A stretch of DNA of 64,000 bases from Parvibaculum sp963975745 (lineage in GTDB: Bacteria; Pseudomonadota; Alphaproteobacteria; Parvibaculales; Parvibaculaceae): the NCBI RefSeq assembly GCF_963975745.1, contig NZ_CAXBIB010000002.1, positions 124,001 through 188,000 on the forward strand, written 5' to 3'. The first letter of the stretch is position 1; each line of letters starts with the position of its first letter. Shown piece by piece: positions 34,549 to 43,088 of this stretch. Position numbers and translations under genes: made by a program. Under the pieces are notes generated by a model. It saw only the letters and a list, made by a program, of their open reading frames with translations. It made no database searches and was not told the DNA's origin.

Positions 34549-35643
34549 ATGACCGGGACCACGCAGGATTTCATCGTCAACCGCGCCGACCTCTCCAGAA
34601 CAAAATGGGTAAGCGGACCGGCGCCGGACGATATCGCGCTCGACAAGGGCCAGATATTGGCCGAGATCGAGAAATTCGCCTTTACGGCCAACAACATCAC
34701 CTATGCGGTGGCCGGCGACATGTTGAACTACTGGTCGTTTTTCCCGGCAGAGGCCGGCTGGGGCCGGATTCCGGTCTGGGGCTATGCGACCGTCGTGCGG
34801 TCGCGATCGAGCGAGATTGCGGAGGGTGAAAGACTTTACGGTTATTTCCCGATGTCTTCCCATCTTGTCATGCAGCCGGAAAAGGTGACGCCGGGTTCCT
34901 TTCTCGACCTCTACAAACAGCGGCGCGAATTGCACCCCGTCTACAATACCTATACGCGGCTGAAATCCGACAAGGCATCGCCTCCGGCGCTGGATGATTT
35001 GCGCCCGATCCTCAATCCGCTCTACACGACCTCGTTCCTGATCGACGACTGGCTGGCCGACAATGAATTCTTCGGCGCAACGCAAGCCGTGTTGCTGAGC
35101 GCCTCGTCGAAAACCGGGTTCGGACTCGCGTTCGGGCTTTCGCAGCGACGGCCACAGGGGCCGACGGTGGTCGGCCTGACGTCACCGGGCAATGTCGAAT
35201 TCGTCAAAAGTCTCGGTTGCTACGATACCGTCCTTTCCTATGACAAGATCGCCACGCTCGATGCCGGACAGCCGACGCTGGTGGTCGACTTCGCCGGTGA
35301 TGGCGACGTGCTGGCGGCCGTGCATCGCCATTTCGGCGACAAGCTGGTCGAGAGTACTCAGGTCGGGCTGTCACATTGGGATGCGCCGCGGCCGCCTTCG
35401 GGCCTGCCCGGTGCCAAGCCGCATCTGTTCTTCGCCCCGGACCAGGCGCGCAAGCGCATGGAAGAATGGGGCAAGGACGGCTTCGACGCGAAGCTCGGCG
35501 AGAGCTGGCGCGCCTTCGCTGCCAAGGCGGCGACATGGGTATCGATCGAACACGGCAAGGGCCCGGATGCCATCTCGAGGGTCTATGCCGAAATGCTGGC
35601 CGGACGCATCAATCCAGCGGCTGGCAACATTCTCTCGCTCTGA
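34549..35643 (+). CDS. DUF2855 family protein
   Basis: 364 residues. The protein has an MDR/quinone-oxidoreductase-like layout: FTANNITYAVAGDMLNYWSFFP, WGRIPVWGYATVVRS, GERLYGYFPMSSHL, then a Rossmann-like half (LLSASSKTGFGLAFGLSQR, GPTVVGLTSPGNVEFVKSLG). This is the DUF2855 family, which has no assigned substrate. It is followed 28 bp later by a glutathione transferase-like gene, pointing to detoxification of electrophiles or a ketone/aldehyde. Confidence 0.82.
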   Translation: MTGTTQDFIVNRADLSRTKWVSGPAPDDIALDKGQILAEIEKFAFTANNITYAVAGDMLNYWSFFPAEAGWGRIPVWGYATVVRSRSSEIAEGERLYGYFPMSSHLVMQPEKVTPGSFLDLYKQRRELHPVYNTYTRLKSDKASPPALDDLRPILNPLYTTSFLIDDWLADNEFFGATQAVLLSASSKTGFGLAFGLSQRRPQGPTVVGLTSPGNVEFVKSLGCYDTVLSYDKIATLDAGQPTLVVDFAGDGDVLAAVHRHFGDKLVESTQVGLSHWDAPRPPSGLPGAKPHLFFAPDQARKRMEEWGKDGFDAKLGESWRAFAAKAATWVSIEHGKGPDAISRVYAEMLAGRINPAAGNILSL

Positions 35644-35671
35644 AAGAGCACCACAAGGACAGGTACCGAAA

Positions 35672-36700
35672 ATGACGCTGGAAACACCATTATTGCTGAG
35701 CGGCGCACCGGGCTCACCCTATACGCGCAAGATGCTCGCGGTATTGCGCTACCGTCATATTCCCTATCGGTTCCTGTTGAGCGGACACAATGTCCCTGCC
35801 AACCTGCCTGCTCCGAAGGTTGCGTTGCTGCCGACATTCTACCTGAAGGAAAATGGCGGATCCTATGTCGCGGCGGTCGATTCGACGCCGTTGATCCGCC
35901 GTTTCGAAGAGGCTTTCGATGGCCGCAATGTCGTCCCTGCCGATCCCGTCATCGAGTTCATCGACTATCTCCTTGAAGACTACGCCGACGAATGGCTGAC
36001 CAAGGCCATGTTCCACTATCGCTGGCACTACAAGGCCGACATCGAGCGGGCGGCAACGATCCTGCCGCTATGGCGCGACATCACAGCATCGAAGGATGCG
36101 CACAAGAAAATGAGCGAGATGTTCTCGCAACGACAGATTTCGCGGCTTTATGTTGTCGGCTCCAATGAGACGACCGCTCCCGTGATCGAGGCCAGCTATC
36201 AACGCTTCCTCGATGCGATGACGGCGCATCTCGAAGCACAGCCCTTTCTCATGGGCGGCCGGCCCGGCGGTAGCGATTTCGGTGTATTCGGTCAGTTGAC
36301 ACAGCTTACGCATTTCGATCCGACACCGATGACCGAAACGCTTGCGCGCGCACCTCGCGTTTTCGCCTGGGTCGACATCATGGAAGACCTGTCAGGTCTC
36401 GAGCCGTTGGAGAATGGCTGGATGCAGCGCGACGCCATTCCCGAGACAATCCGCGGGCTTCTCGGCGAAGTCGGACGCGTCTATGCGCCCGCCCTTATTG
36501 CCAATGCAAAGGCGCTTGCCGCCGGCGCCGATACTGTCGAAACCGAAATCGACGGCAAGCGCTGGACACAGCAGCCCTTCCCCTATCAGGGAAAATGCCT
36601 GCAATGGCTGCGCGAGAAGCGCGAAGGTCTCACGCCGTCCGACCGCAAGCGCGTGGATGACGTTCTGGCAGGAACCGGCGTCGAGGCCCTGTTCCGCTAG
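35672..36700 (+). CDS. Glutathione S-transferase-like protein
   Basis: 342 residues. Thioredoxin-like N-terminal domain with SGAPGSPYTRKMLAVLRYR (active-site Ser/Cys region reads SPYTRK) and the glutathione-binding Ser in AVDSTPLIRRFEE. A larger helical C-terminal domain follows (about residues 85-300, with PFLMGGRPGGSDFGVFGQL). Longer than typical GSTs by about 100 residues. It is co-directional with the DUF2855 gene. Its TAG overlaps the stop of the convergent TetR gene in the palindrome CGCTAGCG. Confidence 0.78.
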   Translation: MTLETPLLLSGAPGSPYTRKMLAVLRYRHIPYRFLLSGHNVPANLPAPKVALLPTFYLKENGGSYVAAVDSTPLIRRFEEAFDGRNVVPADPVIEFIDYLLEDYADEWLTKAMFHYRWHYKADIERAATILPLWRDITASKDAHKKMSEMFSQRQISRLYVVGSNETTAPVIEASYQRFLDAMTAHLEAQPFLMGGRPGGSDFGVFGQLTQLTHFDPTPMTETLARAPRVFAWVDIMEDLSGLEPLENGWMQRDAIPETIRGLLGEVGRVYAPALIANAKALAAGADTVETEIDGKRWTQQPFPYQGKCLQWLREKREGLTPSDRKRVDDVLAGTGVEALFR

Positions 36701-37296
36701 CGGGATGCCGATGCCGCAAGTGCGGCGACCGTTCGTTCCATGGTGCGCCTGGCCTGCGCGACCGTCAGCCCCTGATCGTCGCGCAGGCGCCGCCAGAATT
36801 CGAAGCTCATCGCCGCGTCGAACGCATCAAGCAGCGTGCGATCCGTGGTCAGCGCGGCGGGAAGCGCAGTACGCAGAATTGTACGGAAGGCGTCATTCAT
36901 CCAGCGCCGATCGTCACGCAGAAATGGCGAGGTGTGCGCATGCACATCGGCCGAAATGCGCAAGGGCATGATCTTCTCGAAAAGTCGCGCACGGCGCGCG
37001 ACAAGCTGTTCCAGCAGATCGGGTGCGTCAGCCGGCGGAAGCTGCTCCGCGACCATCGGCGCCAGTTCGATCCGCATCAGTGCTGCAATCTCGCGATAAA
37101 GCGTCTCCATATCGTCGAAATGGCGGAAGACGCTGCGCAACCCCACGTCCGCACGCGCGGCGACATCTTCGGCGCGCGGCGCAACGTGGCCCTCGCGAAT
37201 CAGGTCACGCATTGCCTCCACGATACGAAGCCGGCTGGCCTCGCTGCGAAGACGCCGGCCATCCTTGGATTTGGGTTTTGCCTTGGCAGGGGACAT
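36697..37296 (-). CDS. TetR/AcrR family transcriptional regulator
   Basis: 199 residues. N-terminal HTH with RIVEAMRDLIREGHVAPRAEDVAARADVG and SVFRHFDDMETLYREI; the ligand domain shows no known motif. The basic Lys/Ser head (AKAKPKSKDGRR) precedes the HTH. Convergent with the GST gene, with the two stop codons overlapping. Likely repressor of the DUF1330 and DUF2855-GST units through the inverted repeat at 34381-34415 (inference). Confidence 0.82.
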   Translation of the reverse strand: MSPAKAKPKSKDGRRLRSEASRLRIVEAMRDLIREGHVAPRAEDVAARADVGLRSVFRHFDDMETLYREIAALMRIELAPMVAEQLPPADAPDLLEQLVARRARLFEKIMPLRISADVHAHTSPFLRDDRRWMNDAFRTILRTALPAALTTDRTLLDAFDAAMSFEFWRRLRDDQGLTVAQARRTMERTVAALAASASR

Positions 37297-37581
37297 ACGG
37301 GCCTTCGGGGGAATCGTGCGTAATCCGGGAACGATTTGAGCCCCTTATCATTCCAAAGGGCGACGATAAAAGCCACAAGCTGAGACAGGTTTTGTGTCGA
37401 AAAGCGGTGACAAACGATCAGTTATACGGTTAATTGTCCGGCACGGGGTACGTCAACGATCATCCGGCTCGTACTGCCTGCGATATGGTGGGTCTGCCGG
37501 GCGGCCAAGAAACAGAAGCCATCGAGGCTCTGTCTTGCCACCTTCGAAAAGGGTGATCTCCGTCGATAAGGCCCCGGCCCC

Positions 37582-38970
37582 ATGTATATCCCCTTTTCGC
37601 TCCCCGCCCGGCGGACGCCGCAGCGACTCCTGATGGCGCTTGCCCTGCTGACAGGGCTGACGCTGTGGATGTCGCCGCCTGCCGATGCCGGGTACTATCC
37701 GCCAGCCCATTCGGATGCGGCCTATTTTCACGACTCGCTCGCGCCCTATGGAACATGGACCCACCATGGCAGTTATGGCGCCGTCTGGTATCCGCATGGC
37801 GTCGCGCATGGCTGGCGGCCCTACACACAGGGCCGCTGGGTCTGGGACGACAGCTATGGCTGGACCTGGGCATCGGCCTTTGCCTGGGGCTGGGCGCCGT
37901 TCCATTACGGCAACTGGGTCTGGGATGCCGCCTTCGGATGGATCTGGGTGCCCGGCAGAACATGGGCACCCGCATGGGTGACGTGGCGCTACAGCGACAG
38001 CTATATCGGCTGGGCGCCGATCGGCTATGGCGTCAACTGGTGGTCCTACAATCCGGGCTGGAATTACGGCGGGTGGAACTATGTCCACCGCCATCATTTC
38101 GGTGCGCCGGTCATTCACCGTCACGTCATCGTCGTCAAGCAATACCAAACGATCTATCACAATACCCGGCACTGGGCCCCACCGCGTAACGCACACAACC
38201 GCATTGCCCATCGCGGCTTCGATCGCGGCTTTGTCGAGCGCGGCAGCCGCTACAAGGTCGATCGTGTCAACGCCCGCCCCGAGCATTGGCAACGAAACGA
38301 CCATCGGAGCGGCTCATCCGGCCGGAACGAATGGCGCGACACCAGACGTGACGGCCCCATCGGCCGCGTGCCGGAACGTCGTATCGAGGGCCGAAGCGAT
38401 CGACAGCATGACCCACGGTGGAACGAACGACCGAGCGGGACGCGCGAATTCCGGCCGGAGGCCCGTCAGCCGGACCGTCAGCGGCAGCTACTGGAGCAAC
38501 AACGCCGGCTGCAGCAAACGCAACAATCGCGATCGCGGCAGGTGCTGGAACAGCAACGTCAGATTCAGGAGCGACAGCGCCCACCATCGCAAGCGCTGCA
38601 GCAACAGCGTCAACGGTATGTGCAGGAGCAGCCGCGTGTGCCAAGAACGCACCCACAGCAGCGGCCGTCGCAGCTGGTGCTGCAACAGCAGCGTCAGAGA
38701 CAGACGGTAGAACAGCAGCGGTCGCAGCAAACGCACGGGCAACAGCGCCAGCTCCAGATCCAGCAACGACAGCGGCAAACGCCACCGCCACAACGCCAGA
38801 TACGGGCGGAACGCCAGATACCATCGCAGGCTCAGGCTCCGCAACGTCAGGTCCAGGCACAGCGCGCGCCGGCGGTGCAACGCCAACAACCGCAGCGCCG
38901 TGAACAGCGCGTCGAGCGCCGCGAGGCCGACTATAACGGGGGTCGCGATGTCGGCCGAAGCTGGCGCTGA
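37582..38970 (+). CDS. Exported Trp/Tyr-rich protein with Gln/Arg-rich tail (DUF6600-like)
   Basis: 462 residues. Signal peptide (LLMALALLTGLTLW...PADA) then a Trp/Tyr/Gly-rich domain (residues 38-175). It has repeated units such as LAPYGTWTHH, WRPYTQGRWVWDD, YGWTWAS, FHYGNWVWDAAFGWIWVPG and WVTWRYSDSYIGWAPIG, typical of DUF6600/'YXWV' envelope proteins. Residues about 215-460 are basic, then almost only Gln, Arg and Pro (QQRRLQQTQQSR, QRQTPPPQRQ). That tail is low-complexity and probably disordered, perhaps binding cell wall or anionic surface polymers. No catalytic motif. It ends at a strong bidirectional hairpin. Confidence 0.72.
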   Translation: MYIPFSLPARRTPQRLLMALALLTGLTLWMSPPADAGYYPPAHSDAAYFHDSLAPYGTWTHHGSYGAVWYPHGVAHGWRPYTQGRWVWDDSYGWTWASAFAWGWAPFHYGNWVWDAAFGWIWVPGRTWAPAWVTWRYSDSYIGWAPIGYGVNWWSYNPGWNYGGWNYVHRHHFGAPVIHRHVIVVKQYQTIYHNTRHWAPPRNAHNRIAHRGFDRGFVERGSRYKVDRVNARPEHWQRNDHRSGSSGRNEWRDTRRDGPIGRVPERRIEGRSDRQHDPRWNERPSGTREFRPEARQPDRQRQLLEQQRRLQQTQQSRSRQVLEQQRQIQERQRPPSQALQQQRQRYVQEQPRVPRTHPQQRPSQLVLQQQRQRQTVEQQRSQQTHGQQRQLQIQQRQRQTPPPQRQIRAERQIPSQAQAPQRQVQAQRAPAVQRQQPQRREQRVERREADYNGGRDVGRSWR

Positions 38971-38975
38971 CCGGG

Positions 38976-39007
38976 GCATGGTCCGGCTCTTCCGGGCCGG
39001 ACCATGC
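38976..39007. terminator. Bidirectional terminator hairpin
   Basis: GCATGGTCCGGC (38976-38987) and GCCGGACCATGC (38996-39007) form a perfect 12-bp stem, 8-nt loop, between convergent genes. No long U-tract on either side. Confidence 0.65.
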
Positions 39008-39023
39008 TACCAAACGGCCCGCC

Positions 39024-40646
39024 CTATTTGTGATCCTGCGGGCGCTCGTCCTGGCCTTCTTCAAGTGCACGCCTAATGCGACGGAGAACGACGTTGCGCG
39101 CGCGATCATCAGCAGCTTTTTCGAGTTGCTCGCTGATGTCGAGCCAAAGTTTCGACAAGTCATTATGCCAGTCCTGGCGGCCGACAACCTCGGGCTGCAA
39201 ACGTCGAGGCGCAGGCCGACGCCGCGCCTCGGGCGCTTCGGCAAGGAGGTCGAACACTTCGTCGAGATCGGGTGCAAATATGCGCTCGCCGTCGAGCCCC
39301 AGATCGGCCAGGCGCTCGTGAAGTCCCGTCAATCCCTCTTCCTCGCCATGCACCAGAATGGTGCCGCGCAAGACGGGTCCGCGTTCCGCAACCCACCGCG
39401 CAAGCCCAGGCCCGTCAGCATGGCCGGAATAGACATCAAGTGACCGGATCTGGGCACGCACCTTGATTTCCTCTCCCTGAATGCGAACGGCCTTGGCACC
39501 CGACAGCAGAATTCGTCCCAGGGTGCCCTCTGCCTGATAGCCAACCATGATAACGGTTGTATTGTCGCGCCATAGCCGATTTTTCAGATGATGACGGATG
39601 CGGCCTGCATCGCACATGCCGCTGGCGGCGACAATGATATGACTGCCATCGACCCTTTCTATCATCATGCTCTCGGCGACTGTCTCGGTGGTGCGCACCT
39701 GGTGGGAGCGCATCGCCCGGCGGAACTCCTCGCCGCTCTCGAGATCGTCGGCATGATCGAGAAATACCTCGGTGGCGCGGATGGCAAGCGGCGAATCCAG
39801 AAAGATCGGCACATCGCGCACGCGCTTTGTTGCAACCAGTGCCAGCAGGTCAGCAAGCAGCTCCTGGGTGCGTTCGACAGCAAAAGTCGGAAATATCAGC
39901 ACACCGTTCCTGTTCAACGCCGCGTTGACCTCTGTGGCCAGAAGATCGCGACGCGCCTCAAGAGTCATGGGCTCGCGTTCGCGCGAACCGTAGGTGGCCT
40001 CACAAATCAGATAGTCGAGATTCTCCGGCGATTCCGGCGCCGGGTGAAAGCTCTTCACATCCGGCCCAATATCGCCCGAAAAAAGCAGCCTCAGCTTGCG
40101 TGGCTGCTTCAATCCGGTCTCGATCTCGATTTCAATCGAAGACGATCCGAGAATGTGGCCGGCGTTCCAGAAACGGGCCCGAATGCCGTCGGCCGGTTCC
40201 ACCCACGTGTCATAGGCGACCGGGCTGAAGGCACGCAGGGCATCGTTCGCATCGGCGACCGTGTAGATCGGCGTTACCTGCGGCCGACCGCGCTGTGCAT
40301 TCCGGCGGTTGAGATTTTCGACTTCGAACTCCTGGATATGGCCGGCATCGGGCAACATGCAGGAGAGAAGATCGATCGTTCCATGCGTAGCATAGATCGG
40401 CCCCTCGAAACCCTGCTTCACAAGCTTCGGGATGAGGCCGGAGTGATCGATATGCGCATGAGTGAGGAGGACGAAATCGATCTCGGCCGGCGAAAACGGG
40501 AAGTCCGCATAGTTGAGCGCCTTCAGCGTTTTTGCGCCCTGGAACATGCCACAATCAACCAGAAAGCGCGTTTTCCCTGACTGTAGCAGATAGCAGGAGC
40601 CGGTGACGGTGTGGGCCGCGCCATGAACGCTGAGCGTGATCGACAT
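39024..40646 (-). CDS. Metallo-beta-lactamase/beta-CASP ribonuclease (CPSF-like)
   Basis: 540 residues. MBL motifs: LTHAHIDHSGLIPKL (HxHxDH), GHILGSSSIEI (motif 3 His), LLFSGDIG (motif 4 Asp). Beta-CASP motifs: PIFLDSPLAIRATEV (A), VAASGMCDAGRIRHHL (B), DVYSGHADGPGL (C/RMMBL). This is the mRNA 3'-end nuclease/RNase branch, not an antibiotic hydrolase. A 70-residue charged tail follows (RRPAPRRLQPE... to QDERPQDHK). The ATG at 40646 overlaps the PRPP-synthetase-like TAA (TAATG), so translation is coupled. It likely acts on RNA in the cytoplasm, with its products feeding the two upstream enzymes (inference). Confidence 0.85.
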   Translation of the reverse strand: MSITLSVHGAAHTVTGSCYLLQSGKTRFLVDCGMFQGAKTLKALNYADFPFSPAEIDFVLLTHAHIDHSGLIPKLVKQGFEGPIYATHGTIDLLSCMLPDAGHIQEFEVENLNRRNAQRGRPQVTPIYTVADANDALRAFSPVAYDTWVEPADGIRARFWNAGHILGSSSIEIEIETGLKQPRKLRLLFSGDIGPDVKSFHPAPESPENLDYLICEATYGSREREPMTLEARRDLLATEVNAALNRNGVLIFPTFAVERTQELLADLLALVATKRVRDVPIFLDSPLAIRATEVFLDHADDLESGEEFRRAMRSHQVRTTETVAESMMIERVDGSHIIVAASGMCDAGRIRHHLKNRLWRDNTTVIMVGYQAEGTLGRILLSGAKAVRIQGEEIKVRAQIRSLDVYSGHADGPGLARWVAERGPVLRGTILVHGEEEGLTGLHERLADLGLDGERIFAPDLDEVFDLLAEAPEARRRPAPRRLQPEVVGRQDWHNDLSKLWLDISEQLEKAADDRARNVVLRRIRRALEEGQDERPQDHK

Positions 40647-41551
40647 TACTTCCACTTCTCTTCCGTTGTTTCGTCGCGAAGCGCATGCGCCAGGAGTCCG
40701 GCCAGCGGAATCGCATTGGTCGGGTGTGGCACCGACTCTGCCGACCATATCGCTCTTGCTCCCGCGGCGCGAATGTGCGCTTCGACTTCCGCGTCGAAGA
40801 GTGCATGCGTGACGGCGACGACGATGTCAGCGGCGCCTGCCCGCTTCAGGCTTTCGACCGCTACAGTCACTGTGCCGCCGCTGGAGACGATATCGTCGGC
40901 GACGAGGACCGCGCGCCCGGCAATTCTTGCCGCTGGAAAGGCAATTCGCACCTCGCGGTCGCCCAGACGTTCCTTTTCGCCTGCAATCGCCTCGGCATCG
41001 AGGATGGCGGCGATACGCGATACCCATTGAATCGACTCCGCGTCCGGGCCGGCAACAAGCGTCGATTGCGTGAGGCCCTGCTCACGGACGAATCCGGCGA
41101 TGACTCCCGCCGCTGTGAGGTTCTGCGCCTCTACACCGGGAAAAACGTCGCGAATATCGGCAACCCTGTGAAGATGCGCGTCGATCGTCACGATGCGATC
41201 GAACATGCTTCCGAGCCAGCCACCGATGGCCTTCTGGCTGATCGCCTCGCCCACGTGAAAGACCTTGTCCTGGCGCATGTAACAGAGATAGGGCGCGACC
41301 AGAACAAGACGCGCAGCGCCACCGCGCCGGAGCGCCTCGACGGCCAATGCCAGTTCGACAAGCTTTCCATTCGGCCGGTCAAGCGGACAATAGAGAATTG
41401 TGACCGGCGCCGGCGGCATGACCGTCACACGCGACTCGCCATCGGGAAATGTATGAACCGCGATCTCGCCGAACGGCACATCCAGCGCATCGGCAAGCGC
41501 CTGCGCATGGCGGCATCCATGGGCAAAGGATTGCACCGCGACGGCCGTCAC
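40646..41551 (-). CDS. Ribose-phosphate pyrophosphokinase-like protein
   Basis: 301 residues of the PRPP synthetase/PRTase fold. N-terminal half with EIAVHTFPDGESRVTV and APYLCYMRQDKVFHVGEAIS; C-terminal PRPP loop VLVADDIVSSGGTVT (about residues 213-227). It resembles archaeal-type and stand-alone PRPP synthetases rather than the housekeeping Prs. The Arg of the ATP flexible loop appears as MRQDK. It overlaps the phosphorylase by 4 nt (ATGA) and the nuclease by 1 nt. It may make PRPP, or handle ribose-1,5-bisphosphate arising from the neighbouring phosphorylase. Confidence 0.83.
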   Translation of the reverse strand: MTAVAVQSFAHGCRHAQALADALDVPFGEIAVHTFPDGESRVTVMPPAPVTILYCPLDRPNGKLVELALAVEALRRGGAARLVLVAPYLCYMRQDKVFHVGEAISQKAIGGWLGSMFDRIVTIDAHLHRVADIRDVFPGVEAQNLTAAGVIAGFVREQGLTQSTLVAGPDAESIQWVSRIAAILDAEAIAGEKERLGDREVRIAFPAARIAGRAVLVADDIVSSGGTVTVAVESLKRAGAADIVVAVTHALFDAEVEAHIRAAGARAIWSAESVPHPTNAIPLAGLLAHALRDETTEEKWK

Positions 41552-43062
41552 CTTCCGCCTCCGCTGACGCCGAGACCACCCAGCGCATAGCCGTTCGTCT
41601 CCTGCGCCGCTTCGATTGCGAAATCGAAATGGGATTGCCCGGCCGAATAGACCCGGTAGAGCGGCTCACCGGCCTCGACCGGATCACCGACCCGTTTCAG
41701 CAGATCGAGCCCGGCACCACGGTCCAGCGGGGCACCGGCGAGGCGCGCCAGCTGCGCGATGCGAAAACAGTCAATCGATGCAACGGTGCCGTCTGCCGGC
41801 GACAGAACGTCCGTTACCAAGGGCCCGAGCGGCGGGCCCGGCGGCGCATGCCCCTGGGTATCGATGATGCGATGCATGCGTCTTGCAGCCTCACCACTGT
41901 CGAGCAGTTCGCGCGCACGGGCGTAGCCGCCGCCGCCCCGCATCGCCGGATCGCCCTCGATGATACGGCCTGCCAGACGCAGTGACTTCTCGCGAAGGTC
42001 GGCGGGCGCATTCGCTTCGTTGTTCAGCACTGCCATCACGTCTCGTGCCTCGAGCACAGGCCCGATCCCGCGGCCGACGGGTTGGGCCCCGTCCGTCACC
42101 ATGACATCGACATGCAAGCCTACCTGATCGGCGACATATTCGAAGAGCTTGCGCAGCCGCATGGCCTCGTGCGCATCGCGTACCTTGGCTGTCGGACCGA
42201 CCGGAATGTCGATCACGAGATGCGTCGATCCCGCAGACATCTTCTTGGACATGATGGATGCCACCATCTGCTCACGCGTATCGAGATTGAGCGGGCGCTC
42301 CACACCGATCAGAATGTCGTCGGCCGGCGAAAGATTGACGTGGCCACCCCAGACGAGACAGCCGTTGCACTCCCCGACCACGGCGCGCATCTCTTCGATC
42401 GTCAGGTCGACACGCGCAAGGACTTCCATCGTATCGGCCGTGCCTGCGGGCGAGGTGATGGCACGCGACGAGGTTTTCGGAATCGTCATCCCATGCGCCG
42501 CGACGATCGGCACCACAATCATCGAAGTCCGGTTTCCGGGAATGCCACCGATGCAATGCTTGTCGACAATCATCGGTGACGACCATGCAAGGGTGTTGCC
42601 GGCCGCCGCCATGGCGCGGGTCAGGTCGAGCAATTCGCCCGTCGTCAGAAAACCGGCGCAAGCCACGAGGAAGGCCGCGATTTCCATGTCGGAATAGCGG
42701 TAGCCGACGATGTCGCGAATGATGGCATCTATCTGATGGGCGTTCAGCGTTTCGCCGACGATCTTGGTGCGCACATATTCGAGGCTTTGCGGCCGTCGCG
42801 CCGGCGTGATCGTGACCGATGTGCCCTCGGGAAGCCCCATGCGCCGGAAGGCCGGTTCGGCCAGCCCTATTTCTTCCGGACCGACAACCGAGAGATCGTG
42901 GCAAACGTCGAGGCTCGCAATGATGGATCGGCCGTCATGCACGACCTCGAGCCGCTTGAAGGCCTGGAAGGCCTCGGGCCGGAGCGCCGCACAGTTCGAC
43001 GCCAGAACCGCAACATTCTCGCGCAAAGTGTCGAGCGGTATACGACGGATCTTCAACTGCAT
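41548..43062 (-). CDS. AMP phosphorylase / thymidine phosphorylase family enzyme
   Basis: 504 residues. An 85-residue N-terminal extension (LKIRRIPLDTLRENVAVL) precedes the pyrimidine-phosphorylase fold, as in the archaeal AMP phosphorylase subgroup and unlike DeoA (about 440 residues). Phosphate and substrate motifs: VDKHCIGGIPGNRTSMIVVP, KTSSRAITSPAGTADTMEVL, LVWGGHVNLSPADDILIGVE, MSKKMSAGSTHLVIDIPVG. AMP phosphorylase splits NMP + Pi into base + ribose-1,5-bisphosphate. In archaea this feeds type III RuBisCO; no RuBisCO is in the window. Bacterial members may serve NMP salvage. First of three overlapping genes. Confidence 0.83.
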   Translation of the reverse strand: MQLKIRRIPLDTLRENVAVLASNCAALRPEAFQAFKRLEVVHDGRSIIASLDVCHDLSVVGPEEIGLAEPAFRRMGLPEGTSVTITPARRPQSLEYVRTKIVGETLNAHQIDAIIRDIVGYRYSDMEIAAFLVACAGFLTTGELLDLTRAMAAAGNTLAWSSPMIVDKHCIGGIPGNRTSMIVVPIVAAHGMTIPKTSSRAITSPAGTADTMEVLARVDLTIEEMRAVVGECNGCLVWGGHVNLSPADDILIGVERPLNLDTREQMVASIMSKKMSAGSTHLVIDIPVGPTAKVRDAHEAMRLRKLFEYVADQVGLHVDVMVTDGAQPVGRGIGPVLEARDVMAVLNNEANAPADLREKSLRLAGRIIEGDPAMRGGGGYARARELLDSGEAARRMHRIIDTQGHAPPGPPLGPLVTDVLSPADGTVASIDCFRIAQLARLAGAPLDRGAGLDLLKRVGDPVEAGEPLYRVYSAGQSHFDFAIEAAQETNGYALGGLGVSGGGR

Positions 43063-43088
43063 GATTGGCGTTTTCCCGCTTCCGCCGA

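Noticed and set aside
38480..38900. Tandem repeats resembling a CRISPR or minisatellite
   Set aside because: The repeats are imperfect CAGCAA/CGTCAG codon runs inside an open frame encoding Gln and Arg; no regular spacer structure.
39024..40646. Beta-lactam-resistance metallo-beta-lactamase
   Set aside because: Beta-CASP motifs A, B and C and the RMMBL-like end identify an RNA nuclease branch.
41548..43062. Ordinary thymidine phosphorylase DeoA
   Set aside because: The N-terminal extension and about 504-residue length match the AMP-phosphorylase subgroup; substrate still needs testing.
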